A stretch of DNA of 64,000 nucleotides from JBHIYN01 sp041984235 (GTDB taxonomy: Bacteria; Pseudomonadota; Gammaproteobacteria; Ga0077536): contig JBHIYN010000022.1 in the NCBI GenBank assembly GCA_041984235.1, forward strand, positions 18,486 through 82,485. Reading direction: 5' to 3'. The position numbers were made by a program, and so were the translations under genes. This document shows positions 32,335 through 41,027 of the stretch, piece by piece. Each line of letters starts with the position of its first letter. Position 1 is the first letter of the stretch. Below the pieces are notes generated by a model. It saw only the letters and a list, made by a program, of their open reading frames with translations. It did not search any database and was not told the origin of the DNA.

Positions 32335-32841
32335 ATGACACGCGCCACCGCAAGTCACATCAATCCCGCCCCGCTGCGCGAATTCGCGCCCGACCAGAAT
32401 TCCCTGGCGGCACTGCAACACACCCTGAGTTCCGTGCTCGCCGACACCTACCGCCTGCTGCTCAATACCCAGAACCTGCACTGGAACGGTCAGGGCCGCG
32501 CCTTTTTCGGCCTGCACAAGCTGACCGAGGAACAGTACCGTGAGCTGTTCGAAGCCATCGACGAGATTGCCGAGCGCATCCGCGCGCTGGGCTATCCGGC
32601 GCCGGCCACGTTCGACCAGATGTCTGATCTGTCGACGCTGGAAGACATCGACAGCGCCGCCGAGGTTCCGCTGCAGCTCAAGCAGCTCGCCGACCTGCAC
32701 AGCCGCATCGCCAATCGCATCAAGGCGGCGATCGTCGACTCCGGGGAGCTGACCGACATCGGCACTTCCGACCTGCTCACGCAGCGCGTGCGCGTGCACG
32801 AGAAATCAGCCTGGCTGCTGCGCTCGGTCGCGACCTCCTGA
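32335..32841 (+). CDS. dps: Dps-family DNA-binding ferritin
   Basis: ATG 32335 follows GGAGG by 4 bp; the product has 168 residues. The intersubunit ferroxidase site is intact: His in NLHWNGQGRAFFGLHKL, and Asp and Glu in IDEIAERIRALG, spaced as in E. coli Dps. The protein forms a 12-subunit shell that oxidises Fe(II) with hydrogen peroxide and protects DNA. The N-terminal tail is short, with few lysines, so DNA binding may be weak. Expression is probably controlled by the divergent MarR-type regulator. A strong terminator follows. Confidence 0.95.
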   Translation: MTRATASHINPAPLREFAPDQNSLAALQHTLSSVLADTYRLLLNTQNLHWNGQGRAFFGLHKLTEEQYRELFEAIDEIAERIRALGYPAPATFDQMSDLSTLEDIDSAAEVPLQLKQLADLHSRIANRIKAAIVDSGELTDIGTSDLLTQRVRVHEKSAWLLRSVATS

Positions 32842-32859
32842 AGCCGTCCGCGGCCACGC

Positions 32860-32894
32860 ATCGCCGCTCCCGCACGGGGGCGGCGATTTTTTTT
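32860..32894 (+). terminator. Rho-independent terminator of dps
   Basis: A 12-bp stem (32860-32871 with 32876-32887, one G-T pair) and a 4-base loop are followed by eight T residues at 32887-32894. It lies 18 bp after the dps stop and is the clearest intrinsic terminator in the window. Confidence 0.93.
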
Positions 32895-32938
32895 GCCTCA
32901 GCCGCACGCGCTGGCGGCACGGCTATACTACGGGGGCC

Positions 32939-33883
32939 ATGCCGCTAGACCCGCAATGCCAGGCGATCGTGGACGCCGCCAACGCCGCCGGACCGCCCTT
33001 CGACGCTGACGACTACCACGCCATTCGCGCGAGCTACAGCGCCGCCAACGCGGTCTATTGCCATGCGACCCCGGCGCTCGACAGCGTCGCCAACCTGATG
33101 ATGCCGGGGCCGGCTTCCAACCTGCCGCTGCGCCTGTACCGGCCACGCGGCACGAGTGCATCCGCACCGGCGCTGGTCTACCTGCACGGCGGCGGCTGGG
33201 TCGTCGGCGACCTCGACTCGCACGACCACCTGTGCCGTTACCTCGCCGCATCCGCCGGCGTGGTCGTCATCGCCGTCGATTACCGCCTCGCGCCGGAGCA
33301 CCGGTTCCCGGCCGCCTACGACGATGCCTGCGCCGCACTGCGCTGGGTTGCGGCACATGCCGCGGAGCTCGGGCTCGATCCCGAACGGCTCGCCGTCGGC
33401 GGCGACTCGGCCGGCGGCAATCTCGCTGCCGGCGCCGCGCTTGCCGTGCGTGACGACCCGACGGTAAAGCTGCGCCTGCAGCTTCTGCTCTATCCGGCGG
33501 TCGACTTCACGGCTGACAACGAGTCCCTGCGCGTCAACGCCAGCGGTTACCTGCTCAGCGTCAAGGCCATGGACCAGTTCGCCGACTGGTACCTGGGCGA
33601 CCGCGCGCTGCGCAGCGATCCGCGCGCGTCACCGGCACTGGCTGCCGATCACGGCGGCCTGCCCCCGGCCTACATCGTCACCGCGGAGTACGATCCGCTG
33701 CGCGACGAGGCCGCCGACTACGCGCGCACGCTGGAGCGCGCCGGCGTTGCCGTCACCTACCGCCCGTTCAGCGGCACCATCCACGGCTTCGCGCGCATGG
33801 GCGGCAAGGTCGACCTCGCCATCAGGGCACTGGACGAGGCGGCCGCGGCCCTGCGCGAGGCCATGCACGACGCACCGGTATGA
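32939..33883 (+). CDS. Alpha/beta hydrolase, hormone-sensitive-lipase family esterase
   Basis: The 314-residue protein is a family IV (HSL-like) carboxylesterase. YLHGGGWVVGDL holds the oxyanion HGGG motif, GGDSAGGNLAAG the nucleophilic serine, EYDPLRDEA the aspartate and GTIHGFARM the histidine. It would hydrolyse short-chain or aromatic esters in the cytoplasm. It overlaps the flavin monooxygenase gene by 4 bp (ATGA), so the two form an operon; an ester product of a Baeyer-Villiger or ring oxidation step is a possible substrate. Confidence 0.92.
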   Translation: MPLDPQCQAIVDAANAAGPPFDADDYHAIRASYSAANAVYCHATPALDSVANLMMPGPASNLPLRLYRPRGTSASAPALVYLHGGGWVVGDLDSHDHLCRYLAASAGVVVIAVDYRLAPEHRFPAAYDDACAALRWVAAHAAELGLDPERLAVGGDSAGGNLAAGAALAVRDDPTVKLRLQLLLYPAVDFTADNESLRVNASGYLLSVKAMDQFADWYLGDRALRSDPRASPALAADHGGLPPAYIVTAEYDPLRDEAADYARTLERAGVAVTYRPFSGTIHGFARMGGKVDLAIRALDEAAAALREAMHDAPV

Positions 33884-35088
33884 GCCGCGGGCGCGCGATC
33901 ATCATCGGGGGCTCGATGGCCGGCCTGTTCGCCGCCATCGCCCTCAAGAGCCACGGCTGGTCGGTGAGCGTGCACGAACGTGCCGGCAGCGCCCTGATCA
34001 ACCGTGGCGCCGGCATCGCCACCCACGACGAGCTCTATGACGCCCTGCGCGGCGCCGGCATCGAGCTGCGCGACGAGATGGGCGTGCGCTCGGACGGGCG
34101 CGTGCAGTTCGACCGCGAAGGTAACGAGATCGGGCGCCTGGACATGCCGCAGATCATGACCTCCTGGGGCCTCATCTACCGCTTCGCCCGGGCCCAGCTC
34201 GACCCTGCCGAATACCACGCCGGCCATGCCCTGACCGCGATCGAGGACAGCGGCGACGCGGTCACCGCGGTGTTCGAGGACGGCAGCCGGGTCTCCGGCG
34301 AGTGGCTGATCGGTGCCGACGGCGCCCGCTCCAGCGTGCGCGGACTGGTTGCGCCGGCCATCGTTCCGGCCTACGTCGGCTACCTCGGCTGGCGCGGACT
34401 GATCGACGAGGCACGGGTGCCACCGTCCGTGCTCGAGCAGGTCGCGCACCGCATGGCGCTGTGCATGGCGCCGGGCGGACACTGGCTGGGCTATCTCGTC
34501 GCCGGGCCCGACGACGCCCTCGAAGCAGGACGCCGCTGGTACAACTGGGGCTGGTACCGCAGCGCCGACGACGACGTGCTGCGCGATCATCTCACCGACA
34601 GCGAAGGCCGCTACTACGAGCACGGCATTCCGCATGACCGCCTGCGCCCCGACATTGTTGCGACGATGCGCGAAACCGCCCACGCGCTGCTGGCGCCGCA
34701 GGCCTGCGCCATCATCGACGCCACCGCGCATCCGTTCATCCAGGGCATGGTCGACTTTTGCTGCGAGCGCCTGGTCTACGAACGGGTCGTCCTGATCGGC
34801 GATGCCGCCGCCACCGCCCGCCCGCACGTCGGTCTCGGCGTGTCCAAGGCGGCGGACGACGCCGCCACCCTGGCCGCGGCGCTGGGCGACGGCGAGGCGC
34901 TCGCGCGCTGGGAGCGTGAGCGCGTGGATTACGCGCGCGCGGTGGTCGCCTGGGGCCGGCGCCTGGGCAGCTACATCGGCGCACAGCCGGACGATGCCGA
35001 GCACCGCGCCCTGGCTGCCTACCACATGCGGCCCGAGGTCTTCATGGCGCAGACCGCGGCCAGCGATCCGGCGCGCTACCTGGCCTGA
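33880..35088 (+). CDS. FAD-dependent aromatic monooxygenase (2,6-dihydroxypyridine hydroxylase-like)
   Basis: The 402-residue flavoprotein has the group A hydroxylase layout: the N-terminal dinucleotide site IIIGGSMAGLFAAIALKSHG, the DG-type motif LIGADGARSSVRGLV at mid-length, and VVLIGDAAATARPHVGLGVS, which binds the FAD ribose and pyrophosphate. The GSMAGL variant and C-terminal layout resemble 2,6-dihydroxypyridine 3-monooxygenase (DHPH). It probably hydroxylates an electron-rich ring using NAD(P)H and oxygen. It is translationally coupled to the esterase upstream. A GGCGCC-GCC-GGCGCC hairpin at 35090-35104 follows. Confidence 0.9.
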   Translation: MSRGRAIIIGGSMAGLFAAIALKSHGWSVSVHERAGSALINRGAGIATHDELYDALRGAGIELRDEMGVRSDGRVQFDREGNEIGRLDMPQIMTSWGLIYRFARAQLDPAEYHAGHALTAIEDSGDAVTAVFEDGSRVSGEWLIGADGARSSVRGLVAPAIVPAYVGYLGWRGLIDEARVPPSVLEQVAHRMALCMAPGGHWLGYLVAGPDDALEAGRRWYNWGWYRSADDDVLRDHLTDSEGRYYEHGIPHDRLRPDIVATMRETAHALLAPQACAIIDATAHPFIQGMVDFCCERLVYERVVLIGDAAATARPHVGLGVSKAADDAATLAAALGDGEALARWERERVDYARAVVAWGRRLGSYIGAQPDDAEHRALAAYHMRPEVFMAQTAASDPARYLA

Positions 35089-35130
35089 AGGCGCCGCCGG
35101 CGCCATTGCAGACGCCAGGCGAACGCGCCC

Positions 35131-35976
35131 TCACAGCGGCCTTAGGCGCGGGAAATCCGGGTGGCGAAAAGGCGCGCCGTCGGGCTGCAGCGCCATCTTC
35201 TTCAGCGGGTGGCGGCCGCCGTCGGCATGCTCGAGGCCGTCGACGTTGGCCATGCCGTCGTGTGGACGACGCGCGCAGCGCGCATCCGCGCCGAAGAAGC
35301 GCATCGACAGGGTGCGCCGCCGATCGCTGGCACGGGTCGGCGCGCCGCCATGCAGCATGGCGGGGTGGAACACCACCACGTCGCCCGGTGTGCAGGCCCA
35401 GCCGACGATGTCGAAGTCATCGCGCGCAGCTTCGATGTCCGGCAGCGTCGGCCAATCGGTGCCGTCGAACAACGCACGCGACACGTCATCGGGGTCGAAC
35501 GCGGTCGGGTTGTAGAGCGGCCCCCGGTGCGAGCCGCGCACGAACTCCAGCGCGCCGGCGCGCGGCACCGGATCGAGACTGGTCCACATCACGGCCAGAT
35601 CGTCGCCCGCCGCCGGCAGGTAGGGCAGGTCCTGGTGCCACGGCGTGCGGCGGGTGTCGGCACCCTCCTTCCACCAGATCTGCTCGTACATCAGCCACAC
35701 TTCGTCCGATCCGAACAGCGCCGCCGCAATGTCCGGGATCACGGTATCGGTGAGCAGGACCTGCCACGCAGGAAAGGCATCGGGGTTGGCCTGGTCCTGG
35801 TAGAAGGTGCCGGGGGTGCCGGCGAGTACCGGCCCGGCGCCGGGGCCGGGATGGCCCAGAACCCACTCGAAGCAGGTCTCGGCGAGCGCCAGCGTGCGCG
35901 CGTCCAGCGCGCCCGGAATGAACACCACGCCATTGTCTTGAAACTCGCCGCGCAAGGCGGCCGCATCCGAAATCAT
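35131..35976 (-). CDS. Phytanoyl-CoA dioxygenase-family oxygenase
   Basis: The 281-residue protein belongs to the PhyH branch of Fe(II)/2-oxoglutarate oxygenases. The iron triad is His-x-Asp in TPWHQDLPYLP and the distal His in HPAMLHGGAP; RRTLSMRFF carries the arginine that binds 2-oxoglutarate. A complete AAAGGAGG site lies 6 bp before ATG 35976, the best in the window, suggesting strong translation. Substrates in this family range from phytanoyl-CoA to many secondary metabolites and cannot be predicted. It converges with the monooxygenase gene. Confidence 0.93.
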   Translation of the reverse strand: MISDAAALRGEFQDNGVVFIPGALDARTLALAETCFEWVLGHPGPGAGPVLAGTPGTFYQDQANPDAFPAWQVLLTDTVIPDIAAALFGSDEVWLMYEQIWWKEGADTRRTPWHQDLPYLPAAGDDLAVMWTSLDPVPRAGALEFVRGSHRGPLYNPTAFDPDDVSRALFDGTDWPTLPDIEAARDDFDIVGWACTPGDVVVFHPAMLHGGAPTRASDRRRTLSMRFFGADARCARRPHDGMANVDGLEHADGGRHPLKKMALQPDGAPFRHPDFPRLRPL

Positions 35977-36064
35977 CCGTTTCCTCCTTTAACCTGCGCC
36001 GCCGATGACGCCCCCCAAACCGGCCACTCCCGGGTAGCGACTGCCGCCCGTATCGCCACGCTGC

Positions 36065-36334
36065 TCAGCGCACCAGCATCCACACACCAATACCGATGAA
36101 TGCGGCGCCGGCGATCACGCGCAGCGTCTTCTCGTCGACATAATGGGTGAGAACGGCGCCGCCGGCCACCGCCAGCGCGGAGGCCGCGATGAGCGCGAGC
36201 GAGGCGGACGCGAACACCAGCCACTTGCTGACCGCGCGATCAGAAGCAAACAACAACGTCGCGAGCTGCGTCTTGTCGCCCAGCTCGGCAATGAAGACCG
36301 AGCCGAACACGGTGATGAAAATCTTCCAGTCCAT
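36065..36334 (-). CDS. Half-size UPF0016/GDT1 (TMEM165-like) membrane protein
   Basis: ATG 36334 has a GGAGG site 7 bp upstream; the frame further upstream is not needed. The 89-residue protein has three hydrophobic helices and one ELGDKTQLATLL motif (E-x-G-D-[KR]-[ST]), the metal-binding signature of the GDT1 family of manganese/calcium cation-proton exchangers. Full-length members have two such motifs in one chain; a single-motif protein should dimerise, or pair with a second half that is not in the window. Manganese export is the best-supported bacterial role. Confidence 0.88.
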   Translation of the reverse strand: MDWKIFITVFGSVFIAELGDKTQLATLLFASDRAVSKWLVFASASLALIAASALAVAGGAVLTHYVDEKTLRVIAGAAFIGIGVWMLVR

Positions 36335-36474
36335 GCGCGCGCCTCCCACGGCCCCGGTCAAGAGCCCGAAGTATGCCGCGGTGAGGCACCACGGCATTGA
36401 CAGGCGCAGGCCGGCGGGGCTTTCATGCCGGCTCGGTGTCCGCGGCGGACACCCTGCAACGGGGAGAGTACAAC

Positions 36475-37557
36475 ATGCAGTTCGGAATCGGCGTCAGCGC
36501 CCATATCAACAACTGGGAGTTCATTCGCTACGCCGAGGAGCTCGGCTTCGACCGCGCCTGGGTCGGCGACTCGCAGATGATCTGGTCGGATTGCTACGCG
36601 ACGCTCGCGCTCGCCGCGCACCATACCAGCCGCATCGCGATCGGCACCGGGGTTTCCATCACCGGCACGCGCATCGCGCCGGTCACCGCCCACTCCATCG
36701 CCAGCATCGCGGCACTCGCCCCGGGCCGCACCTTCCTCGGCCTCGGTACCGGGCACACCGCCATGCGCGTGATGGGCCAGGACCCGATGCGGGTGAAGGC
36801 CTTTCGCGAGTACCTGCGGGTGGTACGCGCCCTGCTCGATGGCGAGGCGGTCGACTACACCTACGAGGGCAAGACACGCGAGATCCAGTTCCTGCACCGC
36901 GAACGCGGTTTCCTCGAGCTCGGTCAGCGCATTCCGATCTACGTCGCCGCCAACGGCCCGCGCGCGCTCGCCGCGGCAGGCGAGTTCGGCGACGGCTTCA
37001 TCACCGTCGGCGGTGAGCCCGAGGTCTTCGTGCCCAAGCTGGACGGCATCCGCGCCGGCGCCGAGCAAGCGGGGCGCACCCTGCCGGCCGACTTCCACAC
37101 CGCCTTCATCACCACCAGCTGCGTGCTCGGTGCCGGCGACAGCCTGAGCGACGACCGCGTGATCGACGAGACCGGCAGCTGGGTCGGCTGCGAGCTGCAT
37201 TTCTACTACGAGGTATGGAAGGACAACGGCTGCAACGACGACCTCATTCCGGATCACTTCCGTGACGCCTGGCCGGCCTACCTCGAACGGGTCGCCGGCA
37301 TGAGCCTGCCGGAGGACGCCCGCTTCCGTCAGATCCACGACGGTCACCTGGTCTACCTGCAGCCCGAGGAGCGCCGCTTCGTAACCCCGGCCGCGATCGA
37401 GAACGGCTGCCTGGTCGGCACGCCGGACGCCATCGTCGAGCACATCCGCCGGCTCGAAGCCGCCGGCATCCGCGAGATCGCGCTGTGGCCGCCGATGGAT
37501 CACGAGCGCAAGGTGCTGAAGGACTTCGCCGAGCAGGTCATGCCGGCGTTCCGCTGA
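36475..37557 (+). CDS. LLM-class (luciferase-like) flavin-dependent oxidoreductase
   Basis: ATG 36475 follows GGGGAGA; the product has 360 residues. It has the bacterial-luciferase TIM barrel: QFGIGVSAHINNWEFIRYAEEL, GFDRAWVGDSQMIWSDCY, TRIAPVTAHSIASIAALAPG, FLGLGTGHTAMRVMG and IYVAANGPRALAAAGEFGDG. The subgroup resembles 5,10-methylene-tetrahydromethanopterin reductase-like proteins that use F420 or FMN. Its reaction is not predictable; oxidation or reduction of an organic substrate is likely. It is followed 7 bp later by the DksA-like gene. Confidence 0.9.
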   Translation: MQFGIGVSAHINNWEFIRYAEELGFDRAWVGDSQMIWSDCYATLALAAHHTSRIAIGTGVSITGTRIAPVTAHSIASIAALAPGRTFLGLGTGHTAMRVMGQDPMRVKAFREYLRVVRALLDGEAVDYTYEGKTREIQFLHRERGFLELGQRIPIYVAANGPRALAAAGEFGDGFITVGGEPEVFVPKLDGIRAGAEQAGRTLPADFHTAFITTSCVLGAGDSLSDDRVIDETGSWVGCELHFYYEVWKDNGCNDDLIPDHFRDAWPAYLERVAGMSLPEDARFRQIHDGHLVYLQPEERRFVTPAAIENGCLVGTPDAIVEHIRRLEAAGIREIALWPPMDHERKVLKDFAEQVMPAFR

Positions 37558-37564
37558 GCCAGGC

Positions 37565-37912
37565 ATGGAAACGGAACACTACCGCGCCCTGCTGCTAAAG
37601 CGGCGCGCCGCGCTGGCGTCGGTCGCCGACGAGGGCGCGGCCGCGGCCGCCACCGTCGAGCTCGACCAGACCCGGGTCGGGCGCCTGTCGCGCATGGACG
37701 CGCTGCAGGGCCAGGCCATGGCCCGGGCCACCGCCGGCCGCCGCCAGCTCGAGCTGACCCGCATCGACAGCGCGCTGGCACGCATCGACGAGGGCCGCTA
37801 CGGGATCTGCGTGCGCTGCGGCGAGGACATCGCACCGGCGCGCCTCGCCGTGGACCCGGCGGCCGTGGTCTGCGTGGACTGCGCCGGCGACATCGAACGC
37901 GGCAAGGCCTAG
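37565..37912 (+). CDS. DksA/TraR-type zinc-finger protein
   Basis: The 115-residue protein has an N-terminal coiled-coil region (residues 1-75, ETEHYRALLLKRRAALASVA) and a C-terminal C4 zinc finger: Cys82-x2-Cys85 (GICVRCGEDI) and Cys103-x2-Cys106 (VVCVDCAGDI). DksA relatives bind RNA polymerase through the secondary channel. It is shorter than E. coli DksA (151 residues) and lacks a clear Asp-x-x-Asp tip, so it may be a YbiI/TraR-like paralogue. It ends overlapping the convergent gene by 4 bp. Confidence 0.9.
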   Translation: METEHYRALLLKRRAALASVADEGAAAAATVELDQTRVGRLSRMDALQGQAMARATAGRRQLELTRIDSALARIDEGRYGICVRCGEDIAPARLAVDPAAVVCVDCAGDIERGKA

Positions 37913-38445
37913 CCGAGCTCGACGTCCAGCCCTGCTGCACGCAACGGCCCGGCCAGCGCGGGCGTGTCGCCCGCAGCGGTCAGCAACCATACGCGCTCGA
38001 GCGCTGTCGCCGGCCCGCGAGCGAGCGCAGCGCCGATCAACGCCGCCACCTGCACGCGATCGAGCCGGCCATGCACCGTACCGAGCAGCGGCAGCGCGAG
38101 CGTGGTCAGGCCGCGCGCCGTGACCGCGTCGAGCAGCGCCGCGAGTGCGGCTTCGACCCACGCCACGCGACAGCTCGGCTCGGCACTGAAATCATGCACG
38201 ATGGCGAGCAGGGTCAGGGGTCTGGCACCACCGCGCACGCGAACGCTACCGACCGGGGGCGGGCGCGCCTCGCGCATCTCGCCAACCAGCTCGGTGACGC
38301 TCGCGGTGACCGGGGCGATTTCCGACTGCCACTCGAGCAGCAGGTCGCGATCCTGCTCGACGACGAATGCCTCGACGGCGAACGGCGGCAGGTGCGTGGC
38401 GTCCGCGAGCCAGATCCGCGGCGGCCCTGGCACGGTGGGATTCAA
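37909..38445 (-). CDS. Uncharacterised protein, possibly macro-domain-like
   Basis: I do not recognise this gene with certainty. The start is probably TTG 38445, overlapping the stop of the CitE-like gene (TTGA); GTG 38433 is the alternative. The product has about 178 residues. The region LTLLAIVHDFSAEPSCRVAW followed by AALAALLDAVTARGLTTLAL and PLLGTVHG resembles the second half of macro domains (the I-x-H strand, a helix, then the P-LGTG loop). The first half, which binds ADP-ribose, does not match well. A degenerate macro or leucine-aminopeptidase-N fold is a guess. Confidence 0.5.
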   Translation of the reverse strand: MNPTVPGPPRIWLADATHLPPFAVEAFVVEQDRDLLLEWQSEIAPVTASVTELVGEMREARPPPVGSVRVRGGARPLTLLAIVHDFSAEPSCRVAWVEAALAALLDAVTARGLTTLALPLLGTVHGRLDRVQVAALIGAALARGPATALERVWLLTAAGDTPALAGPLRAAGLDVELG

Positions 38446-39314
38446 CCGCCCGCCGCGTCCCCGGTCTTCCCGGCGATCGCGAGGATACGGTGCATGCTGC
38501 GCAGCACCGGCTTCTCGATCAGCTTGCCGTCGACCACCACCAGCCCGCCGCCGGCCGCGGCGAAGGCGTCGACGATGCGCCGCGCGTAGGCGATCTGCGC
38601 GGCGTCCGGGGTGAAGTGGCGCTCGATGACGGGCAGCTGGCGCGGATGGATGGCGCCCTTGCCGGTCATGCCGATCTCCGCGGCGTGCGCGGCTTCGCGT
38701 TCCAGGCCGGCCATGTCGTTCAGGTCCAGGAACGGCACGTCGATGAGGTCGACGCCGGCACTCGCCGCGGCGTGCACCAGGCGCGAGCGCGCGTACAGCA
38801 GCGCGTCCCGTCCCGGCGTCACGCGCAGCTCCGCCGCCATGTCGACGGCGCCGAACAGCAGCGCGTCGATGCGCGGACTGGCGCGCGCGATCTCGTGTGC
38901 CGCCTCGAGGCCGGCATTGGTCTCGATGATCACCTGCAGGCGCAGCGCGCTGCCCTCGCCGTCGAGGATCTCCGCTAGCAGTGCGATCTCGTCGGGACTG
39001 CGCACCTTGGGCAGCATCAGCCCGGGCGGCGGCCGCGCCGCTTCCAGGATCGCGAGCACGTCGGCCAGCCCGTCGCGCGTGCCCAGCGCGTTGATGCGCA
39101 CCAGCAGCTCGCAGGCGCCGCCGTCCGGCCCGGCGTCGAACAGCGCCAGCGTATCGGCGCGTGCACGCGCCTTGTCGGCCGGCGCCACGGCGTCCTCGAG
39201 GTCGACGCAGATGATGTCGGGCGCCGCCCTGACCGCCTTGGCAAACAGGTCGGTGCCGGTACCCGGGACGAACAGGAAGCTGCGCCGCGGGCGTATCGTC
39301 GGGGACGTAGGCAT
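38442..39314 (-). CDS. HpcH/HpaI aldolase / CitE-family lyase
   Basis: The 290-residue protein is a CitE-type lyase: RRSFLFVPGTGTDLFAKAVR, DIICVDLEDAVAPADKARAR (metal and CoA side), LMLPKVRSPDEIALLAEIL, IIETNAGLEAAHEI (the metal-binding glutamate) and LLFGAVDMAAEL. Members cleave citryl-, malyl- or methylmalyl-CoA and related beta-hydroxyacyl-CoA esters. No alpha or gamma citrate lyase subunits are nearby, so a stand-alone malyl-CoA- or hydroxyacyl-CoA lyase is more likely. The gene is divergent from the FAD-linked oxidase. Confidence 0.92.
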   Translation of the reverse strand: MPTSPTIRPRRSFLFVPGTGTDLFAKAVRAAPDIICVDLEDAVAPADKARARADTLALFDAGPDGGACELLVRINALGTRDGLADVLAILEAARPPPGLMLPKVRSPDEIALLAEILDGEGSALRLQVIIETNAGLEAAHEIARASPRIDALLFGAVDMAAELRVTPGRDALLYARSRLVHAAASAGVDLIDVPFLDLNDMAGLEREAAHAAEIGMTGKGAIHPRQLPVIERHFTPDAAQIAYARRIVDAFAAAGGGLVVVDGKLIEKPVLRSMHRILAIAGKTGDAAGG

Positions 39315-39407
39315 ACGCGCTCAAGGTGACAGTAAACACCGGCTCTGGCAATGTTGGGGACGATTGCCGGGCGCCTTCGCGACCGGCCGCCAGGGGAGAC
39401 GGGCAGC

Positions 39408-41012
39408 ATGGCCGCACGCAGCGAGAGACGCAGCTTCTGGACCTGGGGCTACGTCTCCGACGAGCCCACCGACGAGCAGCGCCGGGCGGCGGCGAAGGGT
39501 CTCGCCGCGCGCCTCGGTGCGCAGGTCGAGCCGCCACCGGTGCCGCGTATCGAGGACATTGCCCTGCGCGCGCCGCGCATCGCGGTGCCGGACCGGCTCG
39601 CCGGCTGGGTCACGAGCGATCATGCCGAGCGCGTCACGCACACCCACGGCGGTCACCCCGTCGAGCTGCTGAGCGCACTGCGCGGCGAGTTCCCGCGGCC
39701 GCCCGACGCGGTCGCCCACCCGCGTAACGAGGACGAGCTGGAGGCGACCCTGGCGTGGTGTGATGCCGAGGGCATCACCGCCATTCCCTACGGCGGCGGC
39801 ACCACGGTAGTGTGGGGCGTCAACGTGCCGGAGACCTGCGAGCGCGCCGTGACCATCGACCTCGACCATATGAACGGCGTGCTCGAGATCGACGAGATCT
39901 CGCGCGCCGGCCGCTTCCAGGCCGGCATCCTGGGGCCCGATCTCGAAGCCGCACTGAAGCCGCACGATCTCACCCTGCGCCACTACCCGCAGAGCTTCCC
40001 GTGGTCGACCGTGGGCGGCTGGGTGGCAACCCGCTCGGGCGGCCACTACGCGACCAACCACACCCACATCGACGATTTCGTCGAGGCCACCCGCATGCTG
40101 ACTCCGGCCGGCTGGTTCGAGACCCGCCGGCTACCCGGCAGCGGCGCCGGGCCGAGCCCGGATCGCCTGGTCATCGGTTCCGAAGGGATCCTAGGCATCA
40201 TCAGCGAGTGCTGGCTGCGCCTGCAGAAGCGACCCTGCTTTCGTGCCACCGCCGGGGTCGTGTTCCCGGGCTGGGAGGCCGGCTACAGCGCGGTACGTCA
40301 CATCGTGCAGGCCAAGCTGTGGCCGGCCAACCTGCGCATCCTCGACCCGGTCGAGGCCGGCTACAACGCCGGCCTCAACGGCCACCAGGCGCTGGTCATC
40401 ATCGGCTTCGAGTCCTCCGAGATGTCGCAGGCCGCCAACATGCGCGAAGCGGTCGAGATCGCGCGCGACCACGGCGGTCTCATCGACGACGCCGACGTAC
40501 TCATCGACGATGGCCGCGGTGCCCCGACCGGCCGCGGCGGTGCGGTCGGCGCCTGGCGCGACGCCTTCATCGGCGTCAACGCCGGGCTCACCAACGGTCT
40601 CGGCTTGCTCGCCGACACCTTCGAGACCGCGATCACCTGGGATCGCTGGCCCGCGTTCGACGCCAGCGTGCGTGAGCGCGTCGGACGCGTGCTGCGCGAG
40701 ACGCTGGGCGACGGCGCGCGGCTCGCCTGCCGCTTCACCCACGTCTATCCCGACGGCCCGGCGCCCTACTACTCGTTCTCCGGCATCGCCCCGCGCGGCG
40801 CCGAGGCCGAGCTGTGGCGGGTGATCAAGGACGAGGCCACCGCGGCGGTGGTCGATGCCGGCGGCACCGTCACCCACCACCACGCCGTCGGCCGCATGCA
40901 CGCCGCCGGCTGGGCGCGGCAGCGCCCGCCACTGTTCGGCGACGTGCTGCGCGCGGCCAAGCGCACGCTGGACCCCAACGGCATCCTCAACCCGGGCGTG
41001 CTCATCGACTAG
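39408..41012 (+). CDS. FAD-binding oxidase of the alkylglycerone-phosphate synthase/VAO type
   Basis: ATG 39408 follows GGGGAGA; the product has 534 residues. The PCMH-type FAD domain is evident (HPRNEDELEATLAWCDAEGI, IPYGGGTTVVWGVNV, TVGGWVATRSGGHYATNHTH, VIGSEGILGIISE), and the C-terminal domain ends with GRMHAAGW and LDPNGILNPGVL. The extended N-terminus with FWTWGYVSDEPTDEQ is a hallmark of AGPS-like proteins, which in eukaryotes swap an acyl for an alkyl group in ether lipids. Bacterial members are mostly uncharacterised and may oxidise hydroxy acids or phenols. Confidence 0.9.
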   Translation: MAARSERRSFWTWGYVSDEPTDEQRRAAAKGLAARLGAQVEPPPVPRIEDIALRAPRIAVPDRLAGWVTSDHAERVTHTHGGHPVELLSALRGEFPRPPDAVAHPRNEDELEATLAWCDAEGITAIPYGGGTTVVWGVNVPETCERAVTIDLDHMNGVLEIDEISRAGRFQAGILGPDLEAALKPHDLTLRHYPQSFPWSTVGGWVATRSGGHYATNHTHIDDFVEATRMLTPAGWFETRRLPGSGAGPSPDRLVIGSEGILGIISECWLRLQKRPCFRATAGVVFPGWEAGYSAVRHIVQAKLWPANLRILDPVEAGYNAGLNGHQALVIIGFESSEMSQAANMREAVEIARDHGGLIDDADVLIDDGRGAPTGRGGAVGAWRDAFIGVNAGLTNGLGLLADTFETAITWDRWPAFDASVRERVGRVLRETLGDGARLACRFTHVYPDGPAPYYSFSGIAPRGAEAELWRVIKDEATAAVVDAGGTVTHHHAVGRMHAAGWARQRPPLFGDVLRAAKRTLDPNGILNPGVLID

Positions 41013-41027
41013 CGCACGGGCGCGCGG

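Noticed and set aside
31867..32799. A 310-residue version of the MarR protein starting inside dps.
   Set aside because: The upstream half is antisense to dps and crosses the operator; the MarR domain begins near GTG 32256.
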